From Desulfomonilaceae bacterium (GTDB taxonomy: Bacteria > Desulfobacterota > Desulfomonilia > Desulfomonilales > Desulfomonilaceae), in contig JBAZSD010000027.1 in assembly GCA_041662605.1 (NCBI GenBank), forward strand, positions 1 through 59,850: 59,850 bases of DNA, written 5' to 3'. The notes beneath the pieces were generated by a model. That model was not told where the DNA came from. It made no database searches and worked only from the letters and a program-made list of their open reading frames with translations. Numbering within the stretch: the stretch's first letter is position 1; each line of letters opens with the position of its first letter. The translations under genes and the position numbers were made by a program. This document shows positions 9,960 to 17,828 of the stretch, in pieces.

Positions 9960-10035
9960 AGGCCAGTAGCTCAACGGCTAGAGCACCGGTCTCCAAAACC
10001 GGGGGTTGGGGGTTCGAATCCCTTCTGGCCTGCCA
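9960..10035 (+). tRNA. tRNA-Trp (anticodon CCA)
   Basis: The acceptor AGGCCAG pairs with CTGGCCT. The anticodon arm is CCGGT-CTCCAAA-ACCGG, giving CCA, and the 3' CCA is encoded at 10033-10035. Its place between rpmG and secE is common in deltaproteobacteria and related phyla. Confidence 0.95.
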
Positions 10036-10074
10036 CTCCGCATGAAGCTTCAGCGCTTGGGGATTGTTCGGGCA

Positions 10075-10293
10075 ATGGAAAGCATTATGGAAAAAGTAAA
10101 AGAGTTTTTCCAAAAGAGCGTCGAATTCTTTAGAGAAGTTAAAATTGAACTTCTGAAGGTCACTTTCCCGACGAGACAGGAAACCCTCGGATCCACTCTT
10201 GTAGTGCTCGTACTGACCACCTTGGTGGGCATATATTTAGGATTTAGCGATTGGGCTTTGGCCAGAATCATGAAAGCTCTTCTACAGGTCTGA
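10075..10293 (+). CDS. secE: Preprotein translocase subunit SecE
   Basis: About 72 residues from ATG 10075. SecE is the small clamp of the SecYEG channel in the inner membrane. A short amphipathic helix with the family signature FFREVKIELLKVTFPTRQE leads into one membrane helix (TLVVLVLTTLVGIYLGF). The open frame extends upstream into the tRNA-Trp gene, so the true start must be later. ATG 10075 or 10087 are both reasonable and 10042 is less so. It lies directly before nusG, as in most bacteria, and pairs with the secY gene at 36573. Confidence 0.9.
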   Translation: MESIMEKVKEFFQKSVEFFREVKIELLKVTFPTRQETLGSTLVVLVLTTLVGIYLGFSDWALARIMKALLQV

Positions 10294-10347
10294 TTTGGTT
10301 AGGATTTTGTCTCATTATCGTTTTTCCAGATAGCAGGAGGCCTCTTC

Positions 10348-10878
10348 GTGGCTTTGCGATGGTACGTTGTACACACATATTCCGGCTATGAAAACAAGGT
10401 CAAGACCGCCTTGGAAGAAAAAATAAAGACTTTGGGGTTAGAGGATCGGATTACCGATGTTCTTATACCGTCGGAGTCTGTAGTGGAATTAGTTAAAGGA
10501 GAGCGAAAAACCTCCAATCGGAAGTTCTTTCCCGGATACATTCTTGTTCGTATGGAGCTTGATGATACCACGTGGCATCATGTTAAAAGCACCCCTAAAG
10601 TCACGGGGTTCATAGGTTCAAGGACGGAACCCGCTATTATTCCAGACGAAGAAGTCAACGGTATCAAGGCGCAGATGGCCGAAGGAAGGGAAAAGCCTAA
10701 GCCAAAATATTCATTTGAAAAAGGTGATTCCGTGAGAGTCGTAGACGGACCGTTCATCAATTTTAACGGCACGGTGGAAGAAGTGAGACCAGACAAAGGT
10801 AAATTAAAGGTTTTGGTGAGCATCTTCGGTCGGCCCACTCCGGTGGAATTGGATTTTATTCAGGTTACCAAGAATTAA
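10348..10878 (+). CDS. nusG: Transcription termination/antitermination factor NusG
   Basis: 176 residues, GTG start after AGGAGG. The N-terminal NGN domain begins RWYVVHTYSGYENKV and binds the clamp helices of RNA polymerase. The C-terminal KOW domain (GDSVRVVDGPFINFNGTVEEV, about residues 125-145) binds Rho or ribosomal protein S10. Length is typical, with no extra domain inserted. It sits between secE and rplK in the standard order. Confidence 0.97.
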   Translation: MALRWYVVHTYSGYENKVKTALEEKIKTLGLEDRITDVLIPSESVVELVKGERKTSNRKFFPGYILVRMELDDTTWHHVKSTPKVTGFIGSRTEPAIIPDEEVNGIKAQMAEGREKPKPKYSFEKGDSVRVVDGPFINFNGTVEEVRPDKGKLKVLVSIFGRPTPVELDFIQVTKN

Positions 10879-10905
10879 TCTTGAGGCCTTTCAGTTTTTA
10901 GACAC

Positions 10906-10949
10906 GGAACAGAGTTCGAAACATTGCTTATCATTCGGGACTCTGTTTC
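10906..10949 (+). promoter_or_regulatory. Hairpin in the leader of rplK-rplA
   Basis: GGAACAGAGT (10906-10915) pairs with ACTCTGTTTC (10940-10949) across a 24-base loop, 15 bases before rplK. In E. coli the L11-L1 mRNA leader is the binding site for L1 feedback control. This hairpin is in the right place for such a role, but the L1-binding motif itself was not identified. Confidence 0.4.
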
Positions 10950-10964
10950 TTTGGGAGAGTCTTT

Positions 10965-11387
10965 ATGGCCAAGAAAATTACAGCTTATGTCAAACTTCAG
11001 ATTCCTGGCGGCGAAGCGAAGCCATCACCTCCTGTAGGCCCTGCATTGGGTCAACACGGTGTTAATATTATGGAGTTCTGCAAATCGTTCAACGCGCAGA
11101 CCCAGGGACAACAGGGAGTTATTATCCCGGTATTAATAACGATTTATGCTGACAGGTCTTTCACCTTCATACTAAAAACCCCACCAGCGTCCTATTTGCT
11201 GAAAAAGGCGGCGGGTCTTGATAAAGGCTCTCCAGAGCCCAACAGAAACAAAGTTGCCCGTCTGACGCTTAAACAGGTGGAAGAGATAGCGAAGATAAAA
11301 ATGCCTGATCTTAACGCCAAAGATTTGCCAGGCGCTGTTCAGACAATAATGGGAACAGCGCGTAGCCTTGGCATAGAAGTTGAGTAG
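10965..11387 (+). CDS. rplK: 50S ribosomal protein L11
   Basis: 140 residues. L11 forms the GTPase-associated centre with 23S rRNA and L10/L12. The N-terminal domain has the proline-rich region GGEAKPSPPVGPALGQHGVN where thiopeptides bind, and the C-terminal rRNA-binding domain ends GTARSLGIEVE. The ATG has GGGAGAG upstream. The gene is followed nine bases later by rplA, and the pair forms the usual L11-L1 unit. Confidence 0.97.
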   Translation: MAKKITAYVKLQIPGGEAKPSPPVGPALGQHGVNIMEFCKSFNAQTQGQQGVIIPVLITIYADRSFTFILKTPPASYLLKKAAGLDKGSPEPNRNKVARLTLKQVEEIAKIKMPDLNAKDLPGAVQTIMGTARSLGIEVE

Positions 11388-11396
11388 AGGAACGAT

Positions 11397-12101
11397 ATGT
11401 CGTCCGTAGCAAAAAAGAAAGTTTCGGCCAGAGAAAACGTAGACCGTTCAAAGAAATATTCTTTGACTGAGGGCTTGCAAACCGTTGTGGGATCAGCCTA
11501 CGCAAAATTCGATGAATCCGTGGACGTAGCGGTGAAACTTGGTGTAGACCCAAGACATGCCGATCAGATGGTTCGAGGAACGTGTGTCCTTCCCCACGGC
11601 ACAGGAAAAACTGTACGGGTATTGGCTTTCGCAAAGGCGGAAAAAGAGAAAGAGGCTCGGGACGCCGGGGCGGATTATGTCGGCGCAGAGGATCTCGCCA
11701 AGAAAATTCAGGAAGGATGGCTTGATTTCGATAAGGCTGTGGCCACTCCTGACATGATGGGTGTAGTGGGTAGATTGGGAAAGATCCTGGGCCCACGTGG
11801 CATGATGCCTAATCCAAAAGTAGGCACGGTAACTTTCGATATCGGTAAAGCAGTTTCCGAACTTAAAGGTGGCAAAGTTGAATTCAGAGTTGAAAAGGCT
11901 GGTATTGTCCATTGCCCTATAGGTCGCGTGTCTTTTGGTTTTGACAAGCTCGCTGAGAACTTCAAAGCTCTGATGGAGAGTATTTTTCGATTGAAACCTT
12001 CAGCGTCCAAAGGTGTCTACTTACGAGGTATAGCTCTTTCCACGACCATGGGTCCGGGATTGAAGCTTGACCCACAAGAAATGAGAAACTTGGTCAAATA
12101 A
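11397..12101 (+). CDS. rplA: 50S ribosomal protein L1
   Basis: 234 residues. L1 makes the mobile stalk beside the E site and often represses its own mRNA. The family segments VDVAVKLGVDPRHADQMVRG, MGVVGRLGKILGPRGMMPNPK and the C-terminal STTMGPGLKLD are present. The start ATG 11397 is preceded by GAGGAACG. The next gene is separated by a long structured leader, so rplK-rplA and rplJ-rplL are regulated separately. Confidence 0.97.
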   Translation: MSSVAKKKVSARENVDRSKKYSLTEGLQTVVGSAYAKFDESVDVAVKLGVDPRHADQMVRGTCVLPHGTGKTVRVLAFAKAEKEKEARDAGADYVGAEDLAKKIQEGWLDFDKAVATPDMMGVVGRLGKILGPRGMMPNPKVGTVTFDIGKAVSELKGGKVEFRVEKAGIVHCPIGRVSFGFDKLAENFKALMESIFRLKPSASKGVYLRGIALSTTMGPGLKLDPQEMRNLVK

Positions 12102-12311
12102 CATAACTTTTACACTTTTTAAGGAGACGCAAGTCAACAAAATCAGGAATTAATTCTATGGTCATGTCGGAGACAGCGGGCGCGCTGATCGTGAGCGCTT
12201 AATTGAGGCCAGCCGAGACGGGCCGGAAACGGGTGATCCAAGACTGAATCCTCATATCCGCATAGCCTCGATTCGCTGTAATCCCTCCGATGGAAAGGGG
12301 ATAGCTTAGAT
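12102..12311 (+). ncRNA. Ribosomal protein L10 leader
   Basis: 210 non-coding bases lie between rplA and rplJ, the place where many bacteria carry the L10 leader that binds the L10(L12)4 complex and represses translation. The element GGGTGATCCAAG near 12233 and the AGGGGATAGC next to the start codon fit a kink-turn-like leader, but a covariance match was not run. The beginning also carries an AAGGAG (12120-12125) that leads no convincing gene. Confidence 0.65.
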
Positions 12312-12854
12312 TTGAAGAAAGATGAAAAAGAAAAACAGGTGGCGTGGCTTCGAGATCAGTTTCAGGGAGTCAGGGCGGTTTTTCTCATTGATTTCAAGGG
12401 TCTGACCGTCAGCGAAATGAACACCCTACGTTCAGAAGTCAGAACGCGTGGGGGGTCACTTAAGGTCCTAAAGAACACTCTAGTTCGTTTGGCTTACAAG
12501 AATACCGATGTGGAGTGCTTGGGCCCTGACCTGGTTGGAACTAGGGCCGCTGTTTGGACGCATTCTGATGACGGCGTCCCGGCTCTGGCCAAGACGCTGG
12601 TCGATTTCGCTAAGACTCATCCAAATCTTGGACTGGTCAAGGGAGAACTTCAGGGTCAGGCTTTTGAAGCTTCTGATCTGGAAGGTCTGGCCAAGCTACC
12701 ATCGAGAGAGGAACTTCTTAGCCGTCTGCTGGGAACCATGGTTGCGCCTATTAGCGCCTTTGTCGGTACACTCGCAGCCGTGCCCAGGTCGTTCCTGACT
12801 GTGCTCAAAGCTATCGAGGACAAAAAAGCTGAGTCCGCTCCTGTCGCGGGATAA
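12312..12854 (+). CDS. rplJ: 50S ribosomal protein L10
   Basis: 180 residues, a little longer than the E. coli form of about 165. L10 anchors the L7/L12 dimers to the L11 rRNA region. It begins with TTG, which AGGGGA nine or so bases upstream supports, and continues KKDEKEKQVAWL. The globular domain contains VFLIDFKGLTV and LKVLKNTLVRLA. The C-terminal helix region, FVGTLAAVPRSFLTVLKAI, binds L12. The gene is translated from the structured leader just before it. Confidence 0.95.
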   Translation: MKKDEKEKQVAWLRDQFQGVRAVFLIDFKGLTVSEMNTLRSEVRTRGGSLKVLKNTLVRLAYKNTDVECLGPDLVGTRAAVWTHSDDGVPALAKTLVDFAKTHPNLGLVKGELQGQAFEASDLEGLAKLPSREELLSRLLGTMVAPISAFVGTLAAVPRSFLTVLKAIEDKKAESAPVAG

Positions 12855-12905
12855 CCCGTAAACGGACTCTAAATGTTTTTTGCTATACAGCGAATGGAGG
12901 AAATA

Positions 12906-13295
12906 ATGGCGGAAATTACAAAAGAGGACGTTAAAGAGTTCATAAGAAACATGTCAGTCTTGGAACTCAGTAAGTTAGTAAAAGAATTGGAAGAAGAGTT
13001 CGGGGTATCTGCGGCGGCGCCTGTAGCCGTAGCCGCTTTTGGAGCGGCTTCGGCGGCGGGAGATGCAGCCCCGGTTGAGGAGAAAACCGAATTTGACGTG
13101 ATCCTAAAAGAATTCGGGGACAAGAAAATCCAGGTTATCAAGGTCGTCAGATCTCTGACTGATCTAGGCCTTAAAGAAGCCAAGGATTTAGTGGAAGGTG
13201 TGCCGAAACCGGTTAAAGAAGGTGTTTCCAAAGAAGACGCTGAAAAGGCGAAGGCTGCTCTAGAAGAAGTCGGAGCCGTTGTAGAAATCGTCTGA
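12906..13295 (+). CDS. rplL: 50S ribosomal protein L7/L12
   Basis: 129 residues from ATG 12906, which has TGGAGG eight bases upstream. The frame is open further upstream but has no better start. Residues 1-30 form the dimerising N-domain, an Ala/Gly/Pro-rich hinge follows (about 36-60), and the C-terminal factor-binding domain includes KKIQVIKVVRSLTDLGLKEAKDLVEG. It recruits translational GTPases. rpoB follows after a spacer with a GC-rich hairpin. Confidence 0.97.
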   Translation: MAEITKEDVKEFIRNMSVLELSKLVKELEEEFGVSAAAPVAVAAFGAASAAGDAAPVEEKTEFDVILKEFGDKKIQVIKVVRSLTDLGLKEAKDLVEGVPKPVKEGVSKEDAEKAKAALEEVGAVVEIV

Positions 13296-13320
13296 ACTCA
13301 TAAAAAATTTATTTTTTGTT

Positions 13321-13355
13321 GGCCGCTGACTCGCGTCTACCGCGCGAGCGCGGCC
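13321..13355 (+). promoter_or_regulatory. GC-rich hairpin between rplL and rpoB
   Basis: GGCCGC at 13321 pairs with GCGGCC at 13350, and the inner CTCGCG pairs with CGCGAG. No T run follows. E. coli has an attenuator and an RNase III site in the same interval, so this may set the ratio of ribosomal protein to polymerase transcripts. Confidence 0.5.
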
Positions 13356-13419
13356 TGAGTAATTGGAACTCCTACCACTGTCCCCACCTGTAAAGATCAC
13401 CGGATTTTAGAGGGAGAAA

Positions 13420-16400
13420 ATGGGTTCTTTTTCCGTGCACTCTCAGAGGCTCAGGAAGAATTTCGCGCGGATTCCTCAGATAGCTGGAATCCCAAAACTT
13501 ATCGAGATTCAAAGTCAATCCTACGATCGATTTCTTCAGATGGACAAAGCGCCTGAAGAAAGGGAAGATATTGGTCTGCAGGCAGTATTTCGCTCAGTTT
13601 TCCCTATCAAGGACTTCACCGATACAGCGTCGCTTGAATTCATCAAGTACACGCTTGGGGAAGAAAAATACTCAGTGGAAGAATGCCTTCAGAAAGGTGT
13701 TACGTATTCTGTTCCGTTAAAGATTACGGTGCAGTTGATTGTTTGGGATGTTGACCCCGACACCAGTTCTCGCACTATTCGTGACGTCAAGGAACAGGAA
13801 GTATATTTCGGTGAAATTCCCATTATGACGAGATATGGGACATTTGTAGTCAATGGCACCGAACGGGTAATTGTTTCCCAGCTTCATAGGTCACCAGGCA
13901 TATTTTTTGATCACGACAAAGGGAAAACACACGCGAGCGGCAAGTTGCTCTACTCGGCTCGAATTATTCCTCTTCGAGGATCGTGGATTGACTTTGAATT
14001 CGATTTAAAAGATCGCCTTTATGTGAGAATAGATCGCCGCAGAAAGCTTCCCGTTACTGTGCTACTGAAAGCGCTTGGTTTTTCTAGCGAAACCATTCTC
14101 AATTATTTCTATAATAAACAAACAATAATGATCACTCCGGACGGTTTGCGGAGAAAAGTCGACCTCAAATTTCTGGTCGGGACTCATGCGTCCGCCGACA
14201 TTTTTGTCGAGGGCTCAAGTGAGATCTTGGTCAAAAAGAACAAAAAAATTTCCAGGGCTGCTCTCAAACGTTTGGGAGAAAGGCGCGTCGCTCCTTTGAT
14301 GATGGAGCCTCATGAACTTGCAGGCAAAGTTGTAGCGCATGACATCATCGATGAGACTACTGGAGAGGTTGTAGCCGCGTGTAACAAGGAAATAGCGCCA
14401 GATGAAGTAGAGAGTTTTATTGAAGAGCTTCGGAGTCGAAATATAGATCAGTTTGAGGCGTTGTTCATCGAAGAAAGGATCGCCTCTTCTTCCTTGAGAG
14501 ACACTTTACTGGAAGACAAGATTGATGACCGCCCCAATAGAGTTACTGAGGAATACAAACGTCTGTTTCCGGATGACTCGACATCAAACGAAACTCTTAA
14601 CGCTGAGATCGAGATATATCGCAGACTCAGGCCTTCCAATCCCGCGACAGTTGAAATCGCCAAGACATTCTTCAACAACTTGTTTTTTAGGACTGAGTAT
14701 TATGACCTGTCTCGTGTGGGACGATTAAAACTGAACCGCAAGCTCGGCATTTTAGAGCATGATTCGCCTCTGTCTCTAAGAACCCTAAGACCCAATGACA
14801 TCATGTTGGCGGTCAAGTACCTTCTGGAATTAAAAGAGGGCAAACCCGGACATGAGATCGATGATATAGACAACATGGGGAATCGAAGGGTCAGATCCGT
14901 CGGGGAACTTCTTGAAAATCAATATCGAATCGGTCTGGTCAGAATGGAGCGGGCCATAAAAGAACGGATGAGTCTTCAGGACGTTGAAACATTAATGCCA
15001 CATGACCTGATTAACGCTAAACCTGTGACGGCGGTGGTAAAGGAATTCTTCGGTTCCTCCCAACTTTCACAGTTTATGGATCAGACTAATCCACTAAGTG
15101 AAATCACTCATAAAAGGCGTTTGTCCGCCTTGGGACCTGGCGGCCTCACACGAGAGCGAGCCGGTTTTGAAGTTAGAGACGTCCATCCAACCCATTACGG
15201 CCGAATATGCCCGATTGAAACTCCGGAAGGTCCGAACATTGGATTGATCGTTTCACTGTCTACATACGCTAGAGTCAATGAATTTGGTTTCATTGAAACT
15301 CCTTACCGCCCTGTCCACGACAGGGTCGTCAGTCGCGAAATAAAGTTCCTGACGGCTTTGGATGAGGAAGAGCATGTAAAAGTTCAGGCTGACGCTCTTA
15401 TCGACGAAAATGGCAAACTGGTTGAAGATCTTGTGTCTGTTAGAAAAAAAGACGGCGAGTTTGCTATGGGGAGCGGTTCCGAAGCCACTTACATGGACGT
15501 ATCACCCAATCAATTGGTGTCGGTGGCGGCATCATTAATCCCATTCCTTGAAAATGACGACGCGAACCGTGCGCTTATGGGTTCTAACATGCAGCGTCAG
15601 GCTGTGCCGCTACTGACAACGCAGGCTCCTCTGGTGGGCACAGGCATGGAACAGGTCGTCGCTGTTGATTCCGGGGTCACCGTTCTGGCCCGTAGGGACG
15701 GAGTAGTGGATTCTGTAGACGCTACAAGACTTGTTGTGAAGGCTACAGAATTTGAAGAGGGTGATTTGGATCCGGGTGTGGACATTTATAACCTTACGAA
15801 ATACCAAAGATCCAACCAGAACACTTGTATAAACCAACGTCCGATTGTGAAAAAAGGGGATAGGGTCGCTGCAGGCCAAGTCATAGCTGATGGACCTGCG
15901 ACGGATAAAGGAGAACTTGCTCTAGGTCGTAATGTGCTCGTGGCGTTCATGGCTTGGGGGGGGTACAACTATGAGGACTCCATCCTGGTTAGTGAGAAAA
16001 TAGTAAAAGAAGATATTTTTACCTCGATTCATATTGAAGAATTTGAGGTCATGGCTCGCGACACAAAATTAGGTAAAGAAGAAATCACCAGAGACATCCC
16101 GAATGTTGGTGAAGAAGGCCTAAGAAATCTCGATGAAGCGGGCATTATTCGAATCGGCGCAGAGGTTAAGCCAGGCGACATCCTCGTAGGCAAAATTACT
16201 CCAAAAGGCGAAAATCAGCTCAGCCCGGAAGAGAAGCTTCTAAGGGCCATTTTTGGGGAAAAGGCTGGAGATGTTAGGGATACTTCTTTGCGAGTTCCTC
16301 CTGGTGTGGAAGGTATAGTTATTGACGCCAGGATTTTTTCCCGAAAAGGAACTGATAAAGATAGCAGAAGCATTTCTATTGAAAATGAGGAAATAGCGAA

Positions 16401-17658
16401 GTTAACCAAAGATCGGGACGATGAACTAAGGATAGTCGAAGAAGGAGCGAGAGAAAGAATTCGAAATATGCTGGTCGGCAAGGAAGTGGCCGCGGCATTG
16501 TCGGATCCCGAAACCGGTGTTTCCTTTCTCAAAAAGAACGAAACGATTACCGGGAACGTGATTGACATTATCCCATTGGAAGCGATTCGAAACGTTTCGT
16601 TAAAGAGCTCTGAATCAAGCCTGGAAGATGAAGTTGTAAGAATTATAGAGAGGTTCAGCGACCAGAAACACTTCTGGAAAATGCACTTCGACGAGAAGAT
16701 AAGCCGGCTAAAAAAGGGCGATGAATTACCGCCAGGTGTCATCAAACTGGTCAAAGTTTACATCGCCATCAAACGAAAGCTCTCGGTCGGGGACAAAATG
16801 GCTGGGCGTCACGGTAACAAAGGTGTTCTTTCACGGATTTTGCCGGAAGAGGATATGCCTTATTTTGAAGACGGAACACCGGTAGAAATAGTGTTGAATC
16901 CACTCGGTGTGCCTTCCCGAATGAATGTTGGCCAGGTTCTCGAGACACATCTTGGATGGGCGGCGCGTGGCTTGGGAGAAGCTTTAGACAAGCTCCTCAA
17001 GGAACAGTGTTCCCCGGACAAACTGCGAGCAAGACTTCTTGAAATTTATGAAGTCAAGGAAGTAGAGCGACGAGAGAAAATCCGTAAGATCATTGAAGAA
17101 ATGGATGAGGATGAGTTGAGAAAATTTGCGGCTTCTCTCCGCCTTGGTGTGCCAATCGCTACGCCGGTCTTTGACGGAGCTAGAGAGAGCGAAATTAAAG
17201 ACATCCTTAAAGAGGCGGGAAAACAAACTTCGGGTCAGACGCAACTATACGATGGACGTACGGGAGAACCTTTTGACACGATGGTTACCGTCGGGATCAT
17301 CTATATGATGAAGCTGCATCATCTTGTTGACGACAAGATACATGCGAGGGCCATAGGGCCTTATTCCCTTGTGACCCAGCAGCCGCTTGGAGGAAAGGCT
17401 CAGTTTGGTGGCCAAAGACTCGGAGAAATGGAGGTCTGGGCCATGGAATCATATGGAGCGGCCTACTCTCTTCAAGAATTCCTCACTGTCAAGTCTGACG
17501 ATGTCACAGGACGCACAAGAATGTATGAAAGCATCGTGAAAGGAACCAATGTGCTCGAGCCGGGCTTGCCCGAATCTTTCAACGTTTTGGTTAAAGAGAT
17601 CAAATCGCTGGGCCTTGATGTAGAACTTTTGGAAAGCGACCCGGGCACTGCTGCGTAG
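13420..17658 (+). CDS. rpoB: RNA polymerase subunit beta
   Basis: 1412 residues. The beta subunit forms one pincer of RNA polymerase and part of the active site. The rifampicin pocket reads SSQLSQFMDQTNPLSE and then HKRRLSALGPGGL, so the usual resistance positions carry sensitive residues. Other landmarks are RICPIETPEGPNIGLI, GYNYEDSILVSE, KLSVGDKMAGRHGNKG and the C-terminal KAQFGGQRLGEMEVWA. The ATG at 13420 has AGGGAG upstream. It is somewhat longer than the E. coli protein (1342). rpoC follows and is surely co-transcribed. Confidence 0.97.
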   Translation: MGSFSVHSQRLRKNFARIPQIAGIPKLIEIQSQSYDRFLQMDKAPEEREDIGLQAVFRSVFPIKDFTDTASLEFIKYTLGEEKYSVEECLQKGVTYSVPLKITVQLIVWDVDPDTSSRTIRDVKEQEVYFGEIPIMTRYGTFVVNGTERVIVSQLHRSPGIFFDHDKGKTHASGKLLYSARIIPLRGSWIDFEFDLKDRLYVRIDRRRKLPVTVLLKALGFSSETILNYFYNKQTIMITPDGLRRKVDLKFLVGTHASADIFVEGSSEILVKKNKKISRAALKRLGERRVAPLMMEPHELAGKVVAHDIIDETTGEVVAACNKEIAPDEVESFIEELRSRNIDQFEALFIEERIASSSLRDTLLEDKIDDRPNRVTEEYKRLFPDDSTSNETLNAEIEIYRRLRPSNPATVEIAKTFFNNLFFRTEYYDLSRVGRLKLNRKLGILEHDSPLSLRTLRPNDIMLAVKYLLELKEGKPGHEIDDIDNMGNRRVRSVGELLENQYRIGLVRMERAIKERMSLQDVETLMPHDLINAKPVTAVVKEFFGSSQLSQFMDQTNPLSEITHKRRLSALGPGGLTRERAGFEVRDVHPTHYGRICPIETPEGPNIGLIVSLSTYARVNEFGFIETPYRPVHDRVVSREIKFLTALDEEEHVKVQADALIDENGKLVEDLVSVRKKDGEFAMGSGSEATYMDVSPNQLVSVAASLIPFLENDDANRALMGSNMQRQAVPLLTTQAPLVGTGMEQVVAVDSGVTVLARRDGVVDSVDATRLVVKATEFEEGDLDPGVDIYNLTKYQRSNQNTCINQRPIVKKGDRVAAGQVIADGPATDKGELALGRNVLVAFMAWGGYNYEDSILVSEKIVKEDIFTSIHIEEFEVMARDTKLGKEEITRDIPNVGEEGLRNLDEAGIIRIGAEVKPGDILVGKITPKGENQLSPEEKLLRAIFGEKAGDVRDTSLRVPPGVEGIVIDARIFSRKGTDKDSRSISIENEEIAKLTKDRDDELRIVEEGARERIRNMLVGKEVAAALSDPETGVSFLKKNETITGNVIDIIPLEAIRNVSLKSSESSLEDEVVRIIERFSDQKHFWKMHFDEKISRLKKGDELPPGVIKLVKVYIAIKRKLSVGDKMAGRHGNKGVLSRILPEEDMPYFEDGTPVEIVLNPLGVPSRMNVGQVLETHLGWAARGLGEALDKLLKEQCSPDKLRARLLEIYEVKEVERREKIRKIIEEMDEDELRKFAASLRLGVPIATPVFDGARESEIKDILKEAGKQTSGQTQLYDGRTGEPFDTMVTVGIIYMMKLHHLVDDKIHARAIGPYSLVTQQPLGGKAQFGGQRLGEMEVWAMESYGAAYSLQEFLTVKSDDVTGRTRMYESIVKGTNVLEPGLPESFNVLVKEIKSLGLDVELLESDPGTAA

Positions 17659-17828
17659 AAAGGCTAAACGAAGCTCTTTAAGCGTTGATGCAATATAACT
17701 TTTGAAAAGTTTGTAAAGTCGATCTCGCTTTGAACAACAAAATACTGGTGAAACGGCCTGACCATTTGTGGCCGTTTCAATCCCTCGAAACCGTTAATGT
17801 CGGTTTTCCCAACAACTTGGAGGGAAGC

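Noticed and set aside
17730..17828. N-terminal 33-residue extension of RpoC from TTG
   Set aside because: ATG 17829 has a strong ribosome-binding site and aligns with the usual RpoC start.
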